From NCBI RefSeq assembly GCF_000187995.2, contig NZ_AEUW02000001.1, positions 1,364,001-1,428,000 on the forward strand: a stretch of DNA of 64,000 nucleotides. Direction: 5' to 3'. The notes under the pieces were generated by a model. It worked only from the letters and a program-made list of their open reading frames with translations, did not search any database and had not been told where the DNA came from. Position numbers and translations under genes: made by a program. Within the stretch, counting starts at the first letter, position 1, and each line of letters opens with the position of its first letter. Of this stretch, positions 55,547 to 64,000 are shown in pieces. This DNA is from Streptococcus macacae NCTC 11558 (GTDB taxonomy: Bacteria; Bacillota; Bacilli; Lactobacillales; Streptococcaceae).

Positions 55547-56409
55547 TAGCGTAACCCCGCTTTCTCAATTAATGGATAGAGGAAATCCTGTGCTTCTTTG
55601 ATAGCTGCACGGGTCTCCTCTACTGTTTCACAATTTTCAGACCACATTTCAATTAAAAATGGGCCATTGTAATTGGTCTCCTTTAAAACATCAAACATAG
55701 CTTCCCAATCCACACAGCCTTGACCAAAAGGCACATCGCGAAATTGCCCTTGTGAACTTTCCGTAACAGCATAGGTATCTTTTAAATGAAGCGCTGCAAT
55801 AGAACGGTGCCCAATATAAAATTCACTCCAGAGATCATTTCCCCAAGCCGAAACATTTCCTGTATCAGGATAGGCAAAGAGATAAGGAGAATCAATTTCC
55901 TTTTCAACAGCCAAGTATTTTTCAATAGAATTGATGAAGGGATCATCCATGATTTCAATGGATAAGATAACTTGTGCTTCTTCAGCCCAAGTACAGGCTT
56001 TTCGTAAATTTTTAATAAAACGGGCACGGGTTGCTGGAGATTTCTCTTCATAATAGACATCATAACCTGCCAGCTGAATGTTACGAACACCAATGTCCTG
56101 TGCAAACTCGATGCATTTTTCCATCATCTCAAGCGATCTCGCTTCTTTTTCTGGATCATTGGAACCAAGCGGATAACGACGGTGTCCGCTGAAAGTAATG
56201 GTAGGAATACGTACACCTGTCTCAAAGATAGCTTTAACCAATTCTAGACGTTCTTCTTTAGACCAATCCAAACGAGCCAAGCGCTCGTCGCTTTCATCAA
56301 TGGACAGTTCCACAAAATCAAAGCCAAGTTCCTTAGCAAAATACAGGCGTTCTAACCAAGTAAAATGCTTAGGAGTAGCCTTTTCATAAATACCAATCGG
56401 ACGTGCCAT
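55546..56409 (-). CDS. ulaE: L-xylulose-5-phosphate 3-epimerase
   Basis: 287 aa from MARPIGIYEKATPKHF; a longer open frame reaches 56526 inside ulaD. TIM-barrel AP-endonuclease-like fold with FVELSIDESDERLARLDW, ILSIEIMDD, YPDTGNVSAWGND and HLKDT. Converts L-xylulose-5-P to L-ribulose-5-P. Confidence 0.95.
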   Translation of the reverse strand: MARPIGIYEKATPKHFTWLERLYFAKELGFDFVELSIDESDERLARLDWSKEERLELVKAIFETGVRIPTITFSGHRRYPLGSNDPEKEARSLEMMEKCIEFAQDIGVRNIQLAGYDVYYEEKSPATRARFIKNLRKACTWAEEAQVILSIEIMDDPFINSIEKYLAVEKEIDSPYLFAYPDTGNVSAWGNDLWSEFYIGHRSIAALHLKDTYAVTESSQGQFRDVPFGQGCVDWEAMFDVLKETNYNGPFLIEMWSENCETVEETRAAIKEAQDFLYPLIEKAGLR

Positions 56410-56413
56410 AGGC

Positions 56414-57079
56414 TTACCCCCAAATCCGTTTGATTTCATCTTTAAAGGCACGCGCAGAAGCGGCAGGATCTTCTGCTTCTGTAATCCCGCGGCCGGCAAT
56501 AAAGGTGAAAACATCAACTCCCTCAAAGAGTTTCAAGGTATCAACACTCAGGCCGCCCGTTACAGAAACACGAAAGCCCATATCAATTAATTTTTTAACC
56601 TTATTCAGATCTTTTTCACCCCAAGTCTCCCCAGCAAGCAGGGCATCACGTGACTGATGGTAAATAGCTTGTGAGATCCCAGCATCAAGCCATTGCTGGG
56701 CTTGTTCAAAGGTCCAGTCACCATAGAGTTCAATTTGAATTTCGCCTTTATCAGGGTTCACTTCTTCAATAGCCTTGCGGGCAGCAGCCATTGTTGGAAT
56801 AGTAGCGCAGCAAATACAAGTCATCCAGTCTGCCCCGCGTTTGGCATTATTTTTAGCAACAGTACCACCAGCATCGGCACATTTGGTATCAGCAACGATA
56901 ATTTTTTTCGGGAAAAGGCTGCGCAGAACTTCTACCAGCTCACTTCCCACTTGGAGCAAACAAACGGTGCCAGCTTCAATAACATCCACTTCTTCACCTA
57001 CTGAAACAGCTGCAGCAATAGCACCTTTTAAATCAGAATGATCAAGCGCCACCTGCAAATAAGGCAATGTTTTTGTCAT
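56414..57079 (-). CDS. ulaD: 3-keto-L-gulonate-6-phosphate decarboxylase
   Basis: 221 aa OMP decarboxylase-superfamily barrel: LQVALDHSDLKGAI, IIVADTKCADAG (catalytic Asp/Lys region), and a C-terminal VDVFIFIAGR-like FTFIAGRGITEAEDP. Follows ulaC. Confidence 0.95.
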   Translation of the reverse strand: MTKTLPYLQVALDHSDLKGAIAAAVSVGEEVDVIEAGTVCLLQVGSELVEVLRSLFPKKIIVADTKCADAGGTVAKNNAKRGADWMTCICCATIPTMAAARKAIEEVNPDKGEIQIELYGDWTFEQAQQWLDAGISQAIYHQSRDALLAGETWGEKDLNKVKKLIDMGFRVSVTGGLSVDTLKLFEGVDVFTFIAGRGITEAEDPAASARAFKDEIKRIWG

Positions 57080-57181
57080 TTTAGATCTCCTTCTTTCTTC
57101 TATAAAACAGCCATTATGGCAGCTTGCAACTTTTTAAACTATTAAGAAGATACACGTTTAAATATCATCTTCCAAGAAAAC

Positions 57182-57667
57182 TTAACCTTCTAGATCCAGT
57201 CCTTCAAGATAAGGGCTGTCTTTAGACGCATCAATCATAGCTAGAACCTCTTCAGGTGTCTTAGCAGCCTGAAGGCGCTTAACAGCATTTTCCAAATCAA
57301 AAAGGGCAATAATCTGCGGAATAGCGACTGAAGTATGAATTCTCGAACTAGTTGCTGCCAAAGCTAAGAGAACACTGACTTCTTTGCCGTCTGAAAAAGT
57401 AACAGGTTTTTGTAACGTGACTAAAGAAAAAGCATCACGTTCAACACCTGCTTCTGGTCTCGCATGAGGCATAGCCATACCTGGAGTTAAGATATAGTAA
57501 GGGCCGTATTCATTAGTAGATTTGATAATAGCATCATAGTATTCTGGTCTAACCGCACCGCTTTCAATTAGAGGATCAACAGATAGCTTTACAGCTTCCT
57601 CCCATGTAGCTGCACTTAAACCAAGACGGATAGAATTGTTATCTATTAATGCTTGTTTTAAATTCAT
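57182..57667 (-). CDS. ulaC: PTS ascorbate IIA component
   Basis: 161 aa fructose/mannitol-class IIA. Active-site His in TPGMAMPHARPEAGV (about residue 68), SLVTLQKPVTF after it. Phosphorylated by HPr and donates to UlaB. Confidence 0.93.
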   Translation of the reverse strand: MNLKQALIDNNSIRLGLSAATWEEAVKLSVDPLIESGAVRPEYYDAIIKSTNEYGPYYILTPGMAMPHARPEAGVERDAFSLVTLQKPVTFSDGKEVSVLLALAATSSRIHTSVAIPQIIALFDLENAVKRLQAAKTPEEVLAMIDASKDSPYLEGLDLEG

Positions 57668-57798
57668 AATATTTTTTACCTTTCATTTATCATTAAAAAA
57701 GAGAGCAGAATGAAAAGCCGGCAGCCAAACACTGCATCATATAAGGCCATTTCATAAAATGAAGGAGGGCAGGACTTTCATCCCACTCTCTTTTTCCT

Positions 57799-58080
57799 TT
57801 ATTTTAATGCTTCCTTCAGTTTTTCTTTGATTTCATTATCATCCATCAAATTATCGAGGCCAATTAATTTACCATTGGTACGGCCGTCTAATTCATGAAT
57901 CAGATGATTGGAAGCCACAACAATATCATAACCTGAAGCCAGACCTTTTGCTTCTCCTACTGAGCAAGAAGCAGATTCAATATCTGTCACTCCTAACTGA
58001 CGAAGAGCATTTTCAACTTTCATCTTGATAACCATTGATGACCCCATGCCGTTACCGCATGCTGTAAGTACTTTTACCAT
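57799..58080 (-). CDS. ulaB: PTS ascorbate IIB component
   Basis: 93 aa. Phosphorylated Cys in KVLTACGNGMGSSMVIKMKV (residue 7). Cytosolic partner of UlaA. A 131-bp gap to ulaC holds a small hairpin-prone stretch. Confidence 0.93.
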   Translation of the reverse strand: MVKVLTACGNGMGSSMVIKMKVENALRQLGVTDIESASCSVGEAKGLASGYDIVVASNHLIHELDGRTNGKLIGLDNLMDDNEIKEKLKEALK

Positions 58081-58131
58081 AACATTTCCTCCTATTTATG
58101 ACATTCATCTTTACTTTATAATCTAATAGCA

Positions 58132-59592
58132 TTATTCTTCAGCCTGTAAATCACCGCGATAGTAAGCCTCTTTATCTTTTGCTTTGGCAAATTGTATTTG
58201 AGGAATCGCAAGCAGAAACAGACAAACCAAGACAAAACCAATAATACCAGCGTATTTAAAGACATAACCAAACGGAACCCAAGGAATCTCAAAATCAATA
58301 TTTCCATGATAACCGCCGAATTTTGAGAGACCCAAAAGAGCAACAGCAACAGCTCCAAGAGCTACTTGGACAATCCCTGATATAAAGGAGAGAATAACAG
58401 CAGCTCTCCAGCCTCCGCGTTTATCAGCATAAACAGCTATAGCGGCATTATCAAAGAAGACGGGCACAAAACCTGTGATGATAAGAATTGGATTTTTGAA
58501 AACAATCAATAAAACAATAGTAATTAATTGACCAATCAAGCCCGTTGCAAAACCAAAGAGTACAGCACTAGGTGAGCCAAAGCCAAAGGATGCTGCCACA
58601 TCAACCGCTGGAAAGGAACCAGGGAGAAGCTTATTGGAAATACCTTGAAAGGCATTGGTTAATTCAGCAACGAACATTCTGACACCTTGCATCAATACAA
58701 AGAGATAAACAGAGAAGGTGAAAGCCGTTTGAACAACATACATAAAGTAGGCTTGTTTAGTGGGATCAAATGGTGTACCTGTCGTAATAATTTTAGCATT
58801 GGACATGATATCCGGACCAAGGATAGCTAAAATAGCACCGAAGAAGACGAGCATCAGGGTTGCTGAAGCAACTACTGTATCGTGAAAAATATTTAAGAAA
58901 GCCGGCAGTTTTAAGTTGTCCAGATTTTCTTCTTTTTTGCCCAGTTTCGGTGCGATCTTATCTGTGAACCAAATAGCAAATTGCTGCTGATGTCCGATAG
59001 CAAAGCCGCCACCGCCAGTTAAACGCTGCGTTGGCTCAACGGTCATATTTGAGCTGACTGCCCAGTAAAGACCGCAGATAATGCCAATGGCCAAAGTTCC
59101 CCAAAATGGATGGCGCAAAACCGGTACAAGGAGAATAACCATCAAAGTAACAGTTGCAGCTTGCTGAACCATGATATGGCCAGTGATGAACAAAGTCCGA
59201 ATCTTTGTCACTTTACGAAGAGCCACTAGTAAAATATTGACAAAAAAGCCAATTAAGAGTGCTGTAGTTGCCGTACCAACAAATTTCGGAAACTCCTCTG
59301 CAATTTTTGCATTGGCTGCTGTCAATCCAAAATAGGGGTCTATCACCGCTGCACCTATTTTAAATTTGTAATTCAGAGCCGCTAAAATAGGGCGAAAGGT
59401 CGTCACCAAACCAGTAGCGCCGACATCTAGAATCATATAGCCAACAGTTGCTTTAATAAAGCCCGCAAACACATCGTGCAATGGCTTTTTGAGGAGCAAG
59501 TAGCCGATAAATACCAAGATACCTACGAAGAAAGCCGGTTTTTGCAAAATATTTTGCGAAAACCAAGTCAGAATAGTGATAATAGCATTCAT
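58132..59592 (-). CDS. ulaA: PTS ascorbate permease IIC component
   Basis: 486 aa, 11-12 membrane helices. SgaT/UlaA family features LLLKKPLHDVFAGFIKATVG, GGGGFAIGHQQQFAIWFTDK and DVAASFGFGSPSAVLFGFATG. First gene of ulaABCDEF. It imports L-ascorbate with phosphorylation. Under a cre site and the shared ula motif. Confidence 0.96.
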   Translation of the reverse strand: MNAIITILTWFSQNILQKPAFFVGILVFIGYLLLKKPLHDVFAGFIKATVGYMILDVGATGLVTTFRPILAALNYKFKIGAAVIDPYFGLTAANAKIAEEFPKFVGTATTALLIGFFVNILLVALRKVTKIRTLFITGHIMVQQAATVTLMVILLVPVLRHPFWGTLAIGIICGLYWAVSSNMTVEPTQRLTGGGGFAIGHQQQFAIWFTDKIAPKLGKKEENLDNLKLPAFLNIFHDTVVASATLMLVFFGAILAILGPDIMSNAKIITTGTPFDPTKQAYFMYVVQTAFTFSVYLFVLMQGVRMFVAELTNAFQGISNKLLPGSFPAVDVAASFGFGSPSAVLFGFATGLIGQLITIVLLIVFKNPILIITGFVPVFFDNAAIAVYADKRGGWRAAVILSFISGIVQVALGAVAVALLGLSKFGGYHGNIDFEIPWVPFGYVFKYAGIIGFVLVCLFLLAIPQIQFAKAKDKEAYYRGDLQAEE

Positions 59593-59894
59593 TGCTTTTC
59601 CCCTTTTCTAAATAATTTAACTTTTTGACATTTTTATTATAAATCTTGAAAGCGCTATCAACAAGACCAATAATCACACAAAAAAGTGTTCACACTTGGA
59701 CTATAAAAAATCCTTAAAAAGGGAAAAACTTAAATCTAAAAAAAGCAAAGCTAAAAAGGATTAGCTTAGCAGCTTAAGCTTATAGGTTTATTTTTAGGAA
59801 TGATTAAAGCTAGGATCACTTATCCATAGCCTTAATCACTGCTTTGTCTGCTTATTTGTCAGACACAAAGCCGTTAGCCTTCAGGCCTTTTCTA
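59593..59894 (-). promoter_or_regulatory. ulaA promoter region with cre site and ula motif
   Basis: Minus strand: -10 TATAAT at 59636-59641; cre site TGAAAGCGCTATCA on the plus strand at 59647-59660 (full match to TGWAANCGNTNWCA); and AGTCCAAGTGTGAACAC at 59686-59702, shared with ulaG. The rest up to purA holds no gene. Confidence 0.75.
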
Positions 59895-61268
<1,374 letters not shown>

Positions 61269-61384
61269 TTACTTATAAAGTATATGAAATTTCTGCCTAT
61301 TTTTCAAGAAAGGCTGTAAAGAATTGTCAGAAGACAGCCATTTAGTGTAAACTAGTAGTAAGATAGAAAGAAGCGAGGTAGCTT

Positions 61385-63649
61385 ATGTCAGTCAACCAAC
61401 TCTTACAAAAAGCACCTGCGGACTTACCTCTCCTTCAGGCTAATTTTGGTTTGGAAAGAGAAAGTCTACGCATTGATAAAAATACCCAGCGCGTGGCTCA
61501 GAGCCCTCATCCTGACAAACTCGGCTCACGCACTTACCATCCCTATATTCAAACAGATTACAGTGAACCGCAAATGGAGATGATTACACCTGTTGCCCAC
61601 TCTACCAAACAAGCTCTGCGCTTTTTAGAAGCTATCACTGATGTTGCTAGTCGCAGTATTGCCACCGATCAGTATCTCTGGCCTTTGTCTATGCCTCCTA
61701 AAATTACAGAAGCAGAAATCAAAATGGCTCAGTTAGAAGATCCTTTTGAGTATTCCTACCGTCAATACCTAGGAGAAAAATACGGAAAATTGCTGCAGTC
61801 CATGTCAGGAATCCATTACAATATGGAGTTAGGAGCAGATCTGTTCAAAATTCTCTTTAAAAACAGCGGCTATACTTCCTTTCTTGCTTTTAAAAACGAT
61901 CTGTATCTAAAACTTGCTCAGAATTTTTTGACTTACCGCTGGCTTTTAACTTATCTTTACGGTGCCAGCCCTATTGCCGAAAAAGGGTTTTTTGAGCACA
62001 ATTTGAAGCAGCCGGTTCGCTCCATTCGAAATAGTCGCTTGGGCTATGCCAACAGTACAGATATACAAGTTCCTTTTGATAATCTCCAAAACTATGTTTC
62101 AAAGATTGAGAGCTATGTTCAAAACGGTCAGCTATCTGCAGAAAAAGAATTTTATTCCTCTGTCCGCCTGCGCGGCAGCAAACACAACCGCGACTATCTT
62201 ACAAAAGGAATTACATATTTAGAATTCCGCTGTTTTGACCTCAATCCCTTTACCAATCTCGCCATCACGCAGGATACTTTGGATACTGTCCACCTCTTTG
62301 CCTTAGCTATGCTGTGGCTTGATGCACCTAAAGACAGCCAGCAGACTATTGAAGAAGCACAGGCACTTAATGAAAAAGTGGCTTTAAGCCATCCTTTGGA
62401 AAAATTACCCCAAAAAGCACCTTACTCTCTTATCCTTGAAGCAATGGCAGAATTAATTGAACACTTTAAACTGCCCCTTTACTATAAAAAGCTTTTATCT
62501 CAAATTAAGGAGCAAATCAAAGATCCTTCTTTAACCATTGGGGGACGCTTGTACCAAAAGATCCAGCAGTCTTCCTTAGAAGTATTCGGACAGCAAAAAG
62601 GTCAAAAATATCAGGACTATGCCTGGCAGGCCTACTACGCTTTAAAAGGATATGAAAACATGGAGCTCTCTACTCAAATGCTGCTGTTTGACGTGATTCA
62701 AAAGGGCGTTCATTTTGAGCTTTTAGACGAAAATGATCAGTTTCTCAAACTATGGCATAAAAACCATATTGAATATGTCAAAAATGGCAATATGACATCC
62801 AAAGATAATTATGTCATTCCGCTAGCCATGGCTAACAAGGTTGTTACTAAGAAAATCCTTAAAGAAGCTGGTTTCTCTGTCCCAGAAGGAGCTGAACTTG
62901 ACAATAAGGATGATGCCCTGCGCTATTATGCTCAGATCAAAAATAAAGCTATTGTTGTCAAACCTAAATCCACTAACTTTGGTCTTGGCATCTCCATCTT
63001 TAAAGAACCAAGCGATCCAGAATCCTATGCAAAGGCCTTAGATATCGCATTTTCTGAAGATAGCTCTATTTTAGTGGAAGAATATATTGCTGGTACCGAA
63101 TACCGCTTCTTTATTTTAGATGGTAAATGCGAAGCGGTTTTGCTTCGAATTGCGGCAAACGTTGTCGGTGATGGACAAACAAGTATTCGCGAGCTGATTG
63201 CAGAAAAAAATCAGAATCCTCTGCGCGGCCGAAACCACCGCTCTCCCCTTGAAATCATTAATCTAGGAAATATCGAATTGCTGATGCTTAGCCAGCAAGG
63301 TTATAGTCCAGATGATATCCTGCCTAAGGGTGTTAGAGTCAATCTGCGGGAAAATTCCAATATCTCTACTGGCGGAGACTCTATTGATTTCACTGAAAAG
63401 ATGCCAGCTTCCTATAAAAAATTAGCCGCTAAGATGGCAAGAGCTATGGGAGCCTGGGCTTGCGGTGTTGATTTGATTATTCCAGATACCAATGTAAAAG
63501 CCAGCCAAGAAAATCCTAACTATACCTGCATTGAGCTTAATTTTAATCCTTCTATGTATATGCACACCTATTGCCATGAAGGTCCCGGACAGATTATTAC
63601 TGGAAAAATTCTGAAAAAACTCTTTCCAGAACTAAATATACACTTTTAA
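61385..63649 (+). CDS. gshAB: Bifunctional glutamate-cysteine ligase/glutathione synthetase
   Basis: 754 aa fused enzyme (GshF). N-terminal gamma-glutamylcysteine ligase domain (about 1-450: NFGLERESLRID, SGIHYNMELG, LEFRCFDLNPF) and C-terminal ATP-grasp domain (about 490-750: VVKPKSTNFGLGISIFKEP, VEEYIAGTEYRFFILDGKC, CIELNFNPSMYMHTYC). Makes glutathione from Glu, Cys and Gly in one polypeptide. Divergent from purA. Confidence 0.96.
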   Translation: MSVNQLLQKAPADLPLLQANFGLERESLRIDKNTQRVAQSPHPDKLGSRTYHPYIQTDYSEPQMEMITPVAHSTKQALRFLEAITDVASRSIATDQYLWPLSMPPKITEAEIKMAQLEDPFEYSYRQYLGEKYGKLLQSMSGIHYNMELGADLFKILFKNSGYTSFLAFKNDLYLKLAQNFLTYRWLLTYLYGASPIAEKGFFEHNLKQPVRSIRNSRLGYANSTDIQVPFDNLQNYVSKIESYVQNGQLSAEKEFYSSVRLRGSKHNRDYLTKGITYLEFRCFDLNPFTNLAITQDTLDTVHLFALAMLWLDAPKDSQQTIEEAQALNEKVALSHPLEKLPQKAPYSLILEAMAELIEHFKLPLYYKKLLSQIKEQIKDPSLTIGGRLYQKIQQSSLEVFGQQKGQKYQDYAWQAYYALKGYENMELSTQMLLFDVIQKGVHFELLDENDQFLKLWHKNHIEYVKNGNMTSKDNYVIPLAMANKVVTKKILKEAGFSVPEGAELDNKDDALRYYAQIKNKAIVVKPKSTNFGLGISIFKEPSDPESYAKALDIAFSEDSSILVEEYIAGTEYRFFILDGKCEAVLLRIAANVVGDGQTSIRELIAEKNQNPLRGRNHRSPLEIINLGNIELLMLSQQGYSPDDILPKGVRVNLRENSNISTGGDSIDFTEKMPASYKKLAAKMARAMGAWACGVDLIIPDTNVKASQENPNYTCIELNFNPSMYMHTYCHEGPGQIITGKILKKLFPELNIHF

Positions 63650-63959
63650 AAAAGAAATAAAAGCAGCCGGAATGAGCTCTAGCTGCTTTTTATTTCCTAT
63701 ATTTTTTTGGTTAACCCCAGTATATCAGAAAGCTAGGCATTTTATGTTGCATCTCATTTTACAAGACGAGTTTTCATCTCTATTTTTTGATATCAGAATA
63801 AAATGATACAAGCAGCTTATTTGCAAATATCAAAATTAATTTTCATATTTACGAATTTTTAAAAACTGTAAATTGAAATGGTAAGATAATAGTGTAAAAT
63901 ATTTTACTTATCGGTTGGCCAAGCAAACAAAAATACTAAAAAAGAAAAAGGAGTTTGTT
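63650..63959 (+). promoter_or_regulatory. gshAB terminator and promoter of the next gene
   Basis: Terminator AAATAAAAGCAGC/GCTGCTTTTTATTT at 63655-63695. Further on, promoter TTGAAA (63873-63878), 16-bp spacer, TAAAAT (63895-63900), then AAGGAG before the next ATG. The middle holds nothing recognised. Confidence 0.7.
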
Positions 63960-64000
63960 ATGAATACAATGACAATTGAAAAGTTTGAAGTAATGAATGC
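63960..64000 (+). CDS. Start of a probable double-glycine bacteriocin precursor, cut by window end
   Basis: Thirteen codons plus two bases: MNTMTIEKFEVMN, preceded by AAAAGGAGTTTGTT. The pattern x-x-F-E-V-M-(D/N) is the beginning of streptococcal double-glycine leaders (compare MNTKTLKQFKAMD at 42074). Product class inferred; most of the gene is outside. Confidence 0.6.
   Translation, partial: MNTMTIEKFEVMN

Overview
The window reads as a chromosomal segment of Streptococcus mutans or a very close relative. It is AT-rich low-GC Firmicute DNA with strong Shine-Dalgarno sites. It carries the fructan/mannose PTS levDEFGX beside a levQRST-type four-component sensor, a sorbitol PTS operon, an ascorbate (ula) operon, the fused glutathione synthetase gshAB, competence ssbB with a cin-box, and a small GG-leader bacteriocin gene, a combination I associate with S. 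mutans. Nearly all genes are on the minus strand. No rRNA, tRNA or CRISPR array was seen.

Layout. 1-2.1 kb: 5' part of a class A penicillin-binding protein and a divergent pseudouridine synthase. 2.3-4.4 kb: groESL with a CIRCE operator. 4.4-12.2 kb: levDEFGX and the levQRST signalling genes, with a cre-like site and TGACAATTGTCA elements upstream of levD. 12.2-15.4 kb: HAD phosphatase, ssbB, a Cys-less rhodanese-like protein, a MarR regulator with a clear palindromic operator, and a small membrane protein. 15.5-22.8 kb: sorbitol operon (srlD, regulator, gutM, srlA, srlE, srlB) and pgi. Gene order as I remember it from UA159 places the lev and sorbitol/pgi loci far apart, so a rearrangement endpoint may lie near 14-15.5 kb.

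23.2-32.3 kb is the most interesting part: a probable ribosomal-peptide (RiPP) cluster. It has four small precursor genes (two near-identical tandem pairs, all ending in Thr), a 51-aa membrane peptide, a class III aminotransferase, an M50-type membrane protease, a short-chain dehydrogenase, a SAM methyltransferase, a 382-aa unrecognised protein, an ABC transporter, and an RRNPP-type peptide-responsive regulator with a 20-codon hydrophobic pheromone-like gene. Oxidoreductase, aminotransferase and methyltransferase acting with hydrophobic precursors ending in Thr is the logic of the daptides, whose C-terminal Thr becomes a dimethylated diamine. A palindrome TGACA-N4-TGTCA occurs at the pheromone promoter, at the precursor promoter and in the regulator's 3' hairpin, and is a candidate operator. 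Extra tiny ORFs (33 aa, 18 aa) flank the operon.

32.3-37.2 kb is a scar region: IS5-like transposase fragment fused to a frameshifted polyketide-synthase ketosynthase, a second ABC transporter, and a decayed membrane-protein gene. 37.2-51.4 kb is mostly core: tadA, a beta-lactamase-fold hydrolase, YdcF- and TraX-like proteins, tgt, a GG-leader bacteriocin-like peptide, polA, a ketopantoate-reductase-like protein, a LytTR/DUF3021 pair, tkt and ulaG. 51.6-59.9 kb: a PRD-type regulator, a decayed bacteriocin/immunity patch, and ulaABCDEF; a shared motif upstream of ulaA and ulaG suggests one regulon. 59.9-64 kb: purA, gshAB, and the first codons of another double-glycine bacteriocin-type gene cut by the window end.
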